Assembly: GCF_003610355.1 (NCBI RefSeq)
Contig: NZ_RAPY01000003.1
Coordinates: forward strand, 124,001 to 188,000
Length of the DNA: 64,000 bases
Direction of reading: 5' to 3'
DNA from: Sphingobacterium detergens
GTDB taxonomy: Bacteria > Bacteroidota > Bacteroidia > Sphingobacteriales > Sphingobacteriaceae
The position numbers were made by a program, and so were the translations under genes. Of this stretch, positions 53,512 to 62,807 are shown piece by piece. Every line of letters begins with the position of its first letter. Position 1 is the stretch's first letter. Under the pieces are notes generated by a model. It had not been told where the DNA came from and ran no database searches. It saw only the letters and a program-made list of their open reading frames with translations.

Positions 53512-54402
53512 TTATTTCTCAAACATCATTTCTATTAGAATATTCCAGTTGGCTTTCTTCACATCATCCTTCGCTAATTCGCTTAACTGCCATACCCGAA
53601 TATAATTATACTTGACGACCTTATCTTTTTGTCGTACAGTTGCAGTCCCCTTTGTATAGGCAAAATCTCCGCTATAAGAACGTTTGACCTCCTCCGGCAC
53701 TGTTTCTATCGTCATACGCTGTTTCTTCAAATAAGCCATCATTTTGTCCTTCCCTTCCATTGGACTGGTCCAAGGAAACAAAAAGCGGACATCCTCACTC
53801 AAAAACTCTTTATATGCAGTAGGGTTGTCTGCCTTAAGGACAGTAGACATCAACTTATCTGTTTCCAGTACAATATCCTCCCGTTGGTTCAGGCGTACTT
53901 TAGAGCGATGCTTTAGGTACCAAGAATCAGTTGGTTCAATATATTCCAGGTCAAATTCACCATCCTTACCGTTATTTTCTACTTCGGCACGAATATCGAC
54001 TAACCACTTGCCTTTCTTGTTACGTTTCCAAACTGTCAAGTACTCACCGTGACGCAGCCTCGCTCCCACTTTCTGAAAATCCAGAGAACCAGATGTCACG
54101 CCAAACTCCAAGCTCTTCGCAACAAGCGCAAAAGTAGGCTGCCAATTTAATACATCTGGAATATTCGGTCTATTATTAAGATAATTGTATGCATTTACCG
54201 CCGAAGGAACATAAAATGTGGACTCCTTGTCGATAATAGATAAAAACGCTTGATGCGGTGTAGAAGCTTTCGCTAATGCGGCAGCATCTTTATCTGCCTG
54301 CAGTAAGCTTCCTACTTTTTCGGGTATCTGTGCGTACAATGTTGTCCCCACTGTACTCATTAACGCAACAATGGATAACCTATTCCAAAAATTCATATGC
54401 AA
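53512..54402 (-). CDS. Exported protein with two NTF2/SnoaL-like domains, putative
   Basis: A 296-residue exported protein (signal ends near TLYAQIP; the start may be 54402 or the ATG at 54396). Two halves each look like a DUF4440/SnoaL fold: residues about 40-165 (FLSIIDKESTFYVPSAVNAY, then EYLTVWKRNKKGKWLVDIRAEVE) and about 180-290 (YKEFLSEDVRFLFPWTSPMEG, then GTATVRQKDKVVKYNYIRVW). The 'xVWKRxxKGKWxV' and 'RVWQL...NWNIL' ends correspond to each other. No catalytic function is evident. It is alone and convergent with the SurA-like gene. Confidence 0.65.
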   Translation of the reverse strand: MHMNFWNRLSIVALMSTVGTTLYAQIPEKVGSLLQADKDAAALAKASTPHQAFLSIIDKESTFYVPSAVNAYNYLNNRPNIPDVLNWQPTFALVAKSLEFGVTSGSLDFQKVGARLRHGEYLTVWKRNKKGKWLVDIRAEVENNGKDGEFDLEYIEPTDSWYLKHRSKVRLNQREDIVLETDKLMSTVLKADNPTAYKEFLSEDVRFLFPWTSPMEGKDKMMAYLKKQRMTIETVPEEVKRSYSGDFAYTKGTATVRQKDKVVKYNYIRVWQLSELAKDDVKKANWNILIEMMFEK

Positions 54403-54568
54403 ATGATTATTTATCAGGGTTCATCCTAATTATTTTAAATGAACTCATTACACTCGGGTTTTATTTTAAAGGCAACAGGAAATATTTTTTGGTTTCAAAA
54501 GTATCTAGACTTTCTAACAATAAATATTCCCTTCGATTCCCTCTTTTTTTAATTCGATCTTTTATCTA

Positions 54569-56035
54569 TCAAATCTTATTCCAAAGTGTTCCTTCTTTAC
54601 TATCTTTCAGTTGGATACCAATTGCATTAAGTTCATCACGGATACGATCCGAAGTGACAAAATCTTTATTTGCCTTCGCTTCGTTGCGTAATCTGATCAC
54701 CAGATTCATCACATCATCAATATCATCTGTTCCAGAAGCTTGGTCATTTCTCAGCCCAAGGATATCCTCCACAAACTCTTTCAAGAAAACTTTTAGTTTT
54801 TCCAATCCCTCTTCAGATACCTTTGCTTTGCCATCATAGATGGAATTGATGATCCGCACAAGCTCAAACAGTTCGGCAATCAAAACCGGACTATTGAAAT
54901 CATCATCCATTGCCGCATAACATTTATTCCGGATCTCAGACAGATTGAATGAATCAGCTCCCTTTGAAACTTTTAGTTTATCCAATAGTCCAATAGCACT
55001 CATCAAGCGCTTATAACCCTTATCTGCTGCATCAAGTGCTTCATTGGAAAAATCTAATGTACTTCTATAGTGAGCCTGTAACATAAAGAAGCGAACGGCC
55101 ATCGGCGAATATCCTCTATTTAACAAAGGGTGGTTACCCGTGAACAATTCACCTGGTAAGAATCCATTTCCTGCAGATTTGGACATCCGTGCACCATTGA
55201 CTGTCAACATATTGGTATGCATCCAGTATTTGGCAGGTGCAGTATGATTACAGGCTTCGGACTGCGCGATTTCGTTGGTATGGTGTGTAGCAGCCAGATC
55301 CATACCACCACCGTGGATATCAAACTGATCTCCTAAATACTTCCTGCTCATCGCCGAACATTCGATGTGCCATCCTGGAAATCCAACACTCCAAGGAGCT
55401 GGCCAGCGCATAATCGTTTCCGGCTTAGCTTTGATCCAGAGCGCAAAATCCAAGCGTCCTTTTTTTTCATCCTGACCACTCAGCTCACGTGTATTGTTCA
55501 ACATATCTTCCAATTTACGATTGGTCAATACGGTATAATCATACTGTTGTACATATTTCTCGACATCGAAATAGACAGTACCATTTGTCTCGTAAGCATA
55601 GCCGTTATTGATGATCTGTTCAATCATTTCGATCTGCTCCGAAATATGTCCTGTCGCAGTGGGTTCAATGCTAGGAGGCAATGTATTAAACAGACGCAAA
55701 ACATCATGAAAACCAATGGTATATTTCTGTACAATTTCCATTGGTTCGAGCTGTTCCAATTTAGCCTTTTTCGCAAACTTGTCATCTCCTTCATCACGAT
55801 CGCCCTCTAAATGCCCTGCATCTGTAATATTCCGTACATAACGTACTTTATACCCCAAATGACGTAGATATCTAAAAATCAAATCAAAAGAAACAAAAGT
55901 ACGGCAGTTACCTAAGTGTACATCGCTGTAGACGGTAGGTCCACAGACATACATTCCAACAAGGTTGGGGTGAATTGGTTCGAATTTTTCTTTTGTTCGC
56001 GAAAGCGTATTGTATAAAAAGAGATTATGGTCCAT
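54569..56035 (-). CDS. cysS: Cysteinyl-tRNA synthetase
   Basis: It charges tRNA-Cys. The 488 residues have the zinc-ligand Cys31 in YVCGPTVYSDVHLGN (the HIGH motif is HLGN at 40-43), WHIECSAMSRKYLGDQFDIHG with the other zinc ligands, and the RMSKS motif at 283-287 (the KMSKS lysine position is Arg here). A C-terminal helical anticodon-binding region completes it. The length is typical. The gene lies 21 bp downstream of der on the minus strand and is probably cotranscribed with it. Confidence 0.97.
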   Translation of the reverse strand: MDHNLFLYNTLSRTKEKFEPIHPNLVGMYVCGPTVYSDVHLGNCRTFVSFDLIFRYLRHLGYKVRYVRNITDAGHLEGDRDEGDDKFAKKAKLEQLEPMEIVQKYTIGFHDVLRLFNTLPPSIEPTATGHISEQIEMIEQIINNGYAYETNGTVYFDVEKYVQQYDYTVLTNRKLEDMLNNTRELSGQDEKKGRLDFALWIKAKPETIMRWPAPWSVGFPGWHIECSAMSRKYLGDQFDIHGGGMDLAATHHTNEIAQSEACNHTAPAKYWMHTNMLTVNGARMSKSAGNGFLPGELFTGNHPLLNRGYSPMAVRFFMLQAHYRSTLDFSNEALDAADKGYKRLMSAIGLLDKLKVSKGADSFNLSEIRNKCYAAMDDDFNSPVLIAELFELVRIINSIYDGKAKVSEEGLEKLKVFLKEFVEDILGLRNDQASGTDDIDDVMNLVIRLRNEAKANKDFVTSDRIRDELNAIGIQLKDSKEGTLWNKI

Positions 56036-56056
56036 GTTTGTTATCTGCTTGGAAAT

Positions 56057-57358
56057 CTATTTTTGTCTGAAATATATTTGAATAGGCACGCCTGTAAAAT
56101 CAAAGTGCTCACGCAATTTATTTTCAACAAAGCGTTTATATGGATCTTTGATGTATTGTGGCAAATTACAGAAGAAGGCAAACATTGGCGTTCTTCCCGG
56201 CAATTGTGTCACATATTTAATTTTGATATATTTTCCTTTTAGGGATGGTGGAGGATAATTCTCGATAATATCCAACATCACTTCATTCAACTTCGATGTT
56301 GGGATCTTTTTTGTTTTGTTGGCATAGACCTTATCAGCTACTTCCAATACTTTTAGAACACGTTGTTTTTCAGTTACGGAAGTAAAGACAATAGGCACAT
56401 CAGTAAATGGCGCAATTTTCTCCCGGATACGATCTTCAAAAGCTTTCATGGTCTTGTTGTCTTTTTCGATCAAATCCCATTTATTGACAACAATCACAAT
56501 ACCTTTGCGGTTCTTTTCAGCTAGATTGAAGATATTCACATCTTGAGCCTCTAGGCCATCCTGCGCATCCAGCATCAAAATCGTCACATCAGAATCCTCT
56601 AGGGCTTTGATAGTACGCATGACTGAATAGAACTCGATATCTTCGTTTACTTTTGACTTACGACGAAGACCAGCGGTATCAATCAAAAGGAAATTATGTC
56701 CATATTGGTTGTAATGAATACGGATAGAATCACGCGTTGTACCCGCCATTGGTGTTACAATATTACGGTCTTTACCGATCAAGGCATTTGTAAGTGAAGA
56801 TTTACCCACATTTGGGCGGCCTACGATCGTATATTTAGGTAAAGCTTCATCTTCCTCTTGTTCCTCTTCAAAGTGAGAAACTACAGCATCCAATAATTCT
56901 CCGGTACCAGAACCAGTAGCAGAAGAAATATTAAATACTTCACCTAAACCGAAAGCATAGAATTCGGCTGATTCATGATGCAATTTAGCATGGTCCACTT
57001 TGTTGGCAACCACATATACAGGTTTGGAACTTCTTCTGAGGATATCAGCGATTTCATCATCTAGGTCAGTAATACCAGTAGTAACATCTACCATGAATAT
57101 AACGACTGACGCTTCTTCAATAGCGATATAAACCTGATCCCGGATTGCTTCTTCAAAGACATCATCCGAACCATGTACAAAACCACCTGTATCGATTACT
57201 GTAAATTTCTTTCCGATCCACTCTGCCGTCTCATAATGACGGTCGCGCGTCACTCCGCTAAAGTCATCAACAATCGCTTTTCTACTTTCGGTAAGACGAT
57301 TGAATAAGGTAGATTTACCCACATTTGGACGACCAACAATTGCAACAATATTTGCCAT
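56057..57358 (-). CDS. der: Ribosome biogenesis GTPase Der (EngA)
   Basis: A double-GTPase that helps assemble the 50S subunit, 433 residues. The two G domains start with GRPNVGKS at 9-16 and again at 180-187. G3/G4 motifs include DTGG and ANKVDH in the first domain, and DTAGLRRK and VNKWDL in the second. A C-terminal KH-like domain is present. I chose the ATG at 57358 (MANIVAIVGRPN); an upstream in-frame ATG at 57400 would add 14 residues not conserved in Der proteins. Confidence 0.97.
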   Translation of the reverse strand: MANIVAIVGRPNVGKSTLFNRLTESRKAIVDDFSGVTRDRHYETAEWIGKKFTVIDTGGFVHGSDDVFEEAIRDQVYIAIEEASVVIFMVDVTTGITDLDDEIADILRRSSKPVYVVANKVDHAKLHHESAEFYAFGLGEVFNISSATGSGTGELLDAVVSHFEEEQEEDEALPKYTIVGRPNVGKSSLTNALIGKDRNIVTPMAGTTRDSIRIHYNQYGHNFLLIDTAGLRRKSKVNEDIEFYSVMRTIKALEDSDVTILMLDAQDGLEAQDVNIFNLAEKNRKGIVIVVNKWDLIEKDNKTMKAFEDRIREKIAPFTDVPIVFTSVTEKQRVLKVLEVADKVYANKTKKIPTSKLNEVMLDIIENYPPPSLKGKYIKIKYVTQLPGRTPMFAFFCNLPQYIKDPYKRFVENKLREHFDFTGVPIQIYFRQK

Positions 57359-57461
57359 ATTTATTTTATTTGATCCATCCACTATCACAGCAGATGGCAC
57401 TTTTATGCTAAATTACACGTTAAGGGTACAAAGATACGGATTCAAAAGGGATTATGGAGAC

Positions 57462-57501
57462 AGAAAAACAAAAATGGCTTTACCGTGAAGTAAAGCCATT
57501 T
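57462..57501 (-). terminator. Terminator of the susC/susD operon at 57.5-62.4 kb
   Basis: On the minus strand a perfect 12-bp stem (57490-57501 with 57472-57483) and 6-nt loop, followed by TTGTTTTT. It lies 26 bp after the susD stop. Confidence 0.88.
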
Positions 57502-57527
57502 ATAGGGTTTAAATTATGAATATTCGT

Positions 57528-59270
57528 CTAGTTAGACGTTGGATTCTGAGTCAATACCCCAGGATACGAATTGATTGCTGTCTGAGGAATAAAATATGTC
57601 ACCCGATAATCCGTTGCAGGAATGTTACGGTACTGGTTATGAGGACCAGGATATTCTCTCACGAGCTCCTCCCCATTTCTAAAGACATCATAACTTCTTT
57701 CCGCCTGATAAGCCAACTCTAATTGACGTTCTCGGTCGATCAATTTATTAGCATTAGATGCATCTAGATTTTGGTATGCGCCATTTACTATAGATCGTGT
57801 ACGAATTAAATTCAAATCAGTTAAAGCAGCCCCGTAATTACCTAATTTGGCATTGGCTTCTGCTCGATTTAAATACACTTCTCCTAAACGACTTATTACG
57901 GGAGAATGCAACTGCGAGTCTTCCCCCTCACGTGAGCATTTTACGATATAGAATTGTGGATGACCACCATTTAACGTAATGAAATAATCAATATAACCAT
58001 CGTAAGTTTTACCATCTTTATAACTGATTGTATAACTTCCCTCCTGCGCATTTTTTGGAGTTAAAGTATAAGTCTCAATACCATCTTTACACGTAATAAT
58101 ATTCCCAGTCCTTGTAATTGGAGCTTGGACATATTTATTAGCTCTCACTAAGTTACCTTGTTTATCCCTAGTCTCCTCATACTTAATAAATCTAAAGACC
58201 TCTGTGTAGTTTCCACTATTTTGATCTTTCGAATATGTCGGTTCGATAAAAGCAGCTCTGGCATCAACAATGTTCAAATGCCCCGGACGCCAATCATTTC
58301 GGCCAGTCTCATTCAAAAGGCTAATGTACTTAGCACTCGCGTACATTTCACCCCAGCCCATGCCACCAATATTCGAATACATACCACCAATACCATAGTA
58401 ATGATCTGAACCTGAAAATTCTGAAGCGACACGTTTAATTGCGAAAATAGTTTCCTTATTATCTTCAGGTCTAAACGTATTATATTTCATAAATTGGTCT
58501 CGAGATAACAAGATATATTTACCTGAATTAATAACCTTATCTGCATATTCAACTGAAAGGCGCGCATACTCCGCATTAGGCTTTTTATAAGTACCGCTCA
58601 TATACAAATACACTCGGGAAAGCATTGCTTGAGCAGCCTCTTTTGAAGCAAAAACGGCCTTTTTATCCATTGTCATCAGAGACTCAGCCTTTTTCAAGTC
58701 ACTTATCGCTTGTTCATAGGTTTGTTTTACCGTAGAACGGTCCGGCAGATTAAGATCGTTAATTACGTCATCCGGTGTGCCATTCACAATAGGCACTCCC
58801 AAATTAGTTTCTGGATTCTGGTAATATGGCTTACCAAAAGCACGACAAAGATAAAAATACATCATCCCACGGATGTAATAACATTCACCCAATTGATTAT
58901 CAATTTCTACACTTTGCCCCTCTTTCACCAATTTAATAATATTAGAGGCCTGTGCAACGGCTTTATACCCAGCATCCCAAAAAGTCTGTAAACGACCATT
59001 GTTCGGAGTCCGCTCATAAGAAATAAACTCGAAAAAAGCATCTGTTGAAGCCCCCCTAATCATCATGTTATCACCAGCATACTCTCCGAGACGATGCATA
59101 GGGTCAGACCATGCTTTCAACTGTCCATATGTACCATTCATCAATGCCCCTAAATTTCCCTCTGGATTCTGGGTTACTAAATCAGAATCCATAGAACCAT
59201 ACGGATTCCTATCAATATTACAAGATGCCACAGCACTCGCAATCAGTATTGAAAATATTATTCTTTTCAT
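57528..59270 (-). CDS. SusD/RagB-family lipoprotein
   Basis: A 580-residue SusD homologue. I chose the ATG at 59270, giving MKRIIFSILIASAVASCNID (lipid Cys 17); an upstream ATG at 59282 is possible. SusD features: GECYYIRGMMYFYLCRAFGK, AQAMLSRVYLYMSG, LGEVYLNRAEANAKLGNYG with LTDLNLIRTRS, and a C-terminal YFIPQTAINSYPGVLTQNP. Large insertions in the middle (about 380-450) are rich in Lys, Asp and Tyr. It follows its susC by 20 bp. No enzyme, sigma or FecR gene is in this operon. Confidence 0.95.
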   Translation of the reverse strand: MKRIIFSILIASAVASCNIDRNPYGSMDSDLVTQNPEGNLGALMNGTYGQLKAWSDPMHRLGEYAGDNMMIRGASTDAFFEFISYERTPNNGRLQTFWDAGYKAVAQASNIIKLVKEGQSVEIDNQLGECYYIRGMMYFYLCRAFGKPYYQNPETNLGVPIVNGTPDDVINDLNLPDRSTVKQTYEQAISDLKKAESLMTMDKKAVFASKEAAQAMLSRVYLYMSGTYKKPNAEYARLSVEYADKVINSGKYILLSRDQFMKYNTFRPEDNKETIFAIKRVASEFSGSDHYYGIGGMYSNIGGMGWGEMYASAKYISLLNETGRNDWRPGHLNIVDARAAFIEPTYSKDQNSGNYTEVFRFIKYEETRDKQGNLVRANKYVQAPITRTGNIITCKDGIETYTLTPKNAQEGSYTISYKDGKTYDGYIDYFITLNGGHPQFYIVKCSREGEDSQLHSPVISRLGEVYLNRAEANAKLGNYGAALTDLNLIRTRSIVNGAYQNLDASNANKLIDRERQLELAYQAERSYDVFRNGEELVREYPGPHNQYRNIPATDYRVTYFIPQTAINSYPGVLTQNPTSN

Positions 59271-59290
59271 TATTATATCCACATCAATGT

Positions 59291-62200
59291 TTAAAAAGTC
59301 AAATTAGCTCCGAACATAAATTTCTTAGTCGCCGGATAAATTGATGGCCCAGCAGTTCCCATCACAACACCGTCATCGTTAATGGTCGTTTCTGGATCAA
59401 CACCCGAGTATTTTGTCCAAGTAAATAAGTTTTCACCAGCAAAATAGACTCTTAAGTTTTTGACTTTATATTTTTCAAGTTTGAAGTTATAACCCAGTGT
59501 TAAAGAACGCATTCTTAAGAAATCGTTCTTTTCCAAATATCGAGATGAAACCTTGTTCCCATTATCTGTATTACCAAATCTAGCAACTGGATGTGTAGCA
59601 ACATCACCTGGTTTTTCCCAACGATTCCAACCATCAATCAATTTCATTTGATTTCTATCATTGTAAGCACCATCTGAATCATATTCTTGACGGGCATAAT
59701 TGTACGTCCGGCCTCCAAGTGAATATCCAAAAACAGCACTTAGGTCAAACTGTTTATAAGTCACAGTTGTATTAAATCCTCCAAAAAGTTTAGGATTAGA
59801 TCGACCAACTTTATAAAGACCTGCTTCTCCATAATTTGATGTCGTTGTCCTGGTATCATTACCATCCGCATCTTTCACAGTCTTATACCACATCGGTTTC
59901 CCATCATCAACATTTACGCCCGCCCATTCACGCATAAAATAAGTATCGATTGGAGTACCAATTTCCAAAATTTTCTCGGCTGATCCTGCGATGTTTATAC
60001 CATCGCTAACAAAGAGTGGTTTAGCAACTAAGTTACCTGCCTCATCACGAGAAGGGAATAAATTAGTTAATCTATTTGTATTATGACCAAGATTAACATC
60101 AAGACTCCATGTCAAATCATTTGAACGAATAATGTCGCCACCGATAGTTAATTCAATCCCTTTATTTGTCATTTTACCAACGTTTTTCCATACACGAGTA
60201 ACTCCCGTCAAACCACTAATTGGGACGAGGTAAAGAATATTATCCGTTTTCTTATTGTAAACATCCACGTTCAAACGAAGCCTATTCTTAAAAAAAGCAG
60301 CATCCAATCCTCCTCCTAAAGTATAGGTTTGCTCCCAAGTTAGATCCTTGTTCCCAATTTGATCAATTAATACACCCGGTACACCATTATATGACGCATT
60401 GCTAGAGACTGAATATAAATTAAACTGTGGATACAAAGATGTCGGTCTATTTCCGACAGAGCCATAAGCTGCACGTAATTTTAAATTATCTACCCAATCT
60501 GCCTTGAACCAATCCTCACGATTGATATTCCAGCCTCCAGAGACAGAGAAAAAATTTGCGTATTTAGCGTTTGTCCCAAAATTTGAAGCACCATCTCTTC
60601 TAAAAGACACTTGCGCCATGTACTTATTGTCGTAGGCATAATTAGCATTAGTCAAGTAGGATTGAGTTGCCCATTCTGAAATTCCACCTTTTGTTTTTTC
60701 GGGAACTGCCGCGGCATTAAGCACCTCAATTCCAGGCACAATCCCCTTACCATAGACATCCAAGGTTTTACTCCAATAGTCATTAAATTCATAAGCAGCA
60801 ATACCGTTTAAAGCATGTTTACCCCAGGTCTTGTTAAAACGTAAGACTTGATTCGTATATCTCCGAGCATATTCAGACCTATAGTCACCAATCCTTCCCT
60901 GAACATTTAGACCACCATTTGACCTTGGATCAGTATACTCGCTTGAAGAGTAACTATTATACCTATAGTTGTTGATTGAAGAAAAAGTTAACCAATCTGT
61001 AATCTTCACATCAAAGTCCAAATTCCCCATAAACTCGTAATTGGTATTAGCCGATTTGTTCCATTGCAAATCGTACAAATAATTCGTTTGTGAACCATTC
61101 ACCCAACCACTATATCGATGTGGCACCAAATTTCCATTGGCATCATAAGGGCTATCCCAAGGAAGATTAACATACATTGCTCCTGTCGAGTACTGGCGGT
61201 CATCAACTGAACGCTTTGCTCCAACCACAGAAGGCTTTATTGTTAACCAATCGGTAGGTTTATAATTTGTATTAAATCGAAAATTATAACGATCATATTC
61301 ATAGCCCTTCACAGCACCAAGTTCATTATAGTAACCTAAAGACAGATAAGATTGTATTTTTTCACTTCCTCCCTGTAAAGATATATTGTGGTTTTGGATA
61401 AAGCCTTTTTTGGTAGCAACTTTCCACCAATCGAAATTACTGTTGCGCAATTCAGGATTCCATCTTGGAAAACTAATGGCACTTGGATTAGCGAACGAAG
61501 CATAATAATCATAGAGCTCAGCCCCGTCCATCATCTGCATATTTCCATTAGTCAACTCAGTAAAACCCATTTTTGTAGAAACATTGATTGCTAAAGGTTG
61601 CGCAGTCGGATTTTTAGTTGTGACAATAATAACACCGTTTGCCCCTTGAGAACCATAAATCGACGTTGATGCTGCATCTTTCAACACAGTCATTGAAGCG
61701 ATATCATCCGGATTTAGATCTCCAGGAGCTGATCCTACAATAACACCGTTAATCACCCATAATGGACTTGTTGTCCCGCTTAAGGATGCTTGCCCACGAA
61801 TGACCACACCTCCTCTAGTCCCTGGTCGTCCCGTTCCCGGTGCAACATATACGCCAGCAGCTTTACCATTCAACATATTCTCAACCGAAGGCGTAGTTAC
61901 ATCTCGCAACTTGTTGCCTTGCACAGTTTGCAATGCCCCAGTCAAACTCTCCTTTTTTTGTTGTGTTCCATAACCAACAATAACAACTTCTTCTAGCGCC
62001 TCGTTATTGGACTCCATGTTGATATTGACCACCGCACCTGTTACAGTCACTTCCTGTGTCTTGTAACCGATGCTATTGATCACTAAAACATCCCCGTTCT
62101 TTGCTTCGATATTGAAACTACCATCTGCTCCAGCCGAAGTAGAACGTGATGTACCTTTAACACGAATTGTTGCGCCCGCCAGCGGACCGTCTGTAGACTG

Positions 62201-62362
62201 CACTTTTCCGTTTACTTTCTGCTGAAAAACAGCATTTTTCAACAGAATATTACGGTCTGGAAATTTAAGACCATTAGCATTAGCTTGGTTATGTGTACTT
62301 GTTATGAGTAAAGCTAATGATAACAGACTCAACTTGTGATTGTCGAGAATCTTTGAAATCAT
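59291..62362 (-). CDS. SusC/RagA-family TonB-linked transporter without STN domain
   Basis: A 1023-residue SusC homologue. After the signal region (hydrophobic LSLLSLALLITSTHNQANA), a carboxypeptidase-like domain begins at about 50 (VNGKVQSTDGPLAGATIRVK). It is followed by the TonB-box-like EEVVIVGYGTQQKKESLTGA and the plug with VLKDAASTSIYGSQGANGVI, then the barrel to the final FMFGANLTF. There is no STN domain, so it should not signal through a FecR, and no sigma/FecR pair is adjacent. A 20-bp palindrome lies 28 nt upstream of the start. Confidence 0.96.
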   Translation of the reverse strand: MISKILDNHKLSLLSLALLITSTHNQANANGLKFPDRNILLKNAVFQQKVNGKVQSTDGPLAGATIRVKGTSRSTSAGADGSFNIEAKNGDVLVINSIGYKTQEVTVTGAVVNINMESNNEALEEVVIVGYGTQQKKESLTGALQTVQGNKLRDVTTPSVENMLNGKAAGVYVAPGTGRPGTRGGVVIRGQASLSGTTSPLWVINGVIVGSAPGDLNPDDIASMTVLKDAASTSIYGSQGANGVIIVTTKNPTAQPLAINVSTKMGFTELTNGNMQMMDGAELYDYYASFANPSAISFPRWNPELRNSNFDWWKVATKKGFIQNHNISLQGGSEKIQSYLSLGYYNELGAVKGYEYDRYNFRFNTNYKPTDWLTIKPSVVGAKRSVDDRQYSTGAMYVNLPWDSPYDANGNLVPHRYSGWVNGSQTNYLYDLQWNKSANTNYEFMGNLDFDVKITDWLTFSSINNYRYNSYSSSEYTDPRSNGGLNVQGRIGDYRSEYARRYTNQVLRFNKTWGKHALNGIAAYEFNDYWSKTLDVYGKGIVPGIEVLNAAAVPEKTKGGISEWATQSYLTNANYAYDNKYMAQVSFRRDGASNFGTNAKYANFFSVSGGWNINREDWFKADWVDNLKLRAAYGSVGNRPTSLYPQFNLYSVSSNASYNGVPGVLIDQIGNKDLTWEQTYTLGGGLDAAFFKNRLRLNVDVYNKKTDNILYLVPISGLTGVTRVWKNVGKMTNKGIELTIGGDIIRSNDLTWSLDVNLGHNTNRLTNLFPSRDEAGNLVAKPLFVSDGINIAGSAEKILEIGTPIDTYFMREWAGVNVDDGKPMWYKTVKDADGNDTRTTTSNYGEAGLYKVGRSNPKLFGGFNTTVTYKQFDLSAVFGYSLGGRTYNYARQEYDSDGAYNDRNQMKLIDGWNRWEKPGDVATHPVARFGNTDNGNKVSSRYLEKNDFLRMRSLTLGYNFKLEKYKVKNLRVYFAGENLFTWTKYSGVDPETTINDDGVVMGTAGPSIYPATKKFMFGANLTF

Positions 62363-62389
62363 AATATTTTAATAGTTAGAGTTTAAAAA

Positions 62390-62409
62390 TTGATTAGCTT
62401 GCTAATCAA
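62390..62409. promoter_or_regulatory. 20-bp palindrome just upstream of susC
   Basis: TTGATTAGC and GCTAATCAA are perfect inverted copies separated by TT. The element lies 28-47 nt upstream of the susC ATG with no T tract on the coding side, so it is a candidate operator or leader hairpin. Confidence 0.45.
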
Positions 62410-62745
62410 AATTTAGGTACATGAATGCTAAAACTAGAATAAGATATGGGGATATCAAAATTAAACAACAACGAAATCGATTGCGCTATTTCAAACAAAC
62501 GATTGCATAAACATACAGTTGTAGCATCACTATTTCTCCAGTATACTTGACCTTCAAAACTGGATTTACAAACTATATAAATCCATGGTACATTTAACAT
62601 CATGAAATACAATAAATAATACGAGCATGTAACGCGAACGAGAAAACTCCTAATACCTGAGCGTATATACAAAAATCAAGGGTGATCCAGAAAACTCTAT
62701 CGCACAAAGTTCTGAACAACGACTGGGAAAATCAAAAAAAGGATA

Positions 62746-62785
62746 TTAAAAACAATAGGGCCCTTCCAGTAAAGAAAGGGCCCTA
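62746..62785 (-). terminator. Terminator after the truncated susD gene
   Basis: On the minus strand a GC-rich 10-bp stem (62776-62785 with 62756-62765) and 10-nt loop, followed by TTGTTTTT. It lies 23 bp after the susD stop. Confidence 0.88.
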
Positions 62786-62807
62786 CGATTAAATCATTTG
62801 TCGGAGA

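Larger units (their letters stand above)
62363..62807. other. Upstream region of the susC gene, no gene seen
   Basis: 445 bp hold a 20-bp palindrome close to the susC start (62390-62409) and the terminator of the upstream susD gene (62746-62785). A TAATTTTG on the minus strand near 62445-62455 resembles a -7 element. No coding frame is convincing. Confidence 0.5.
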
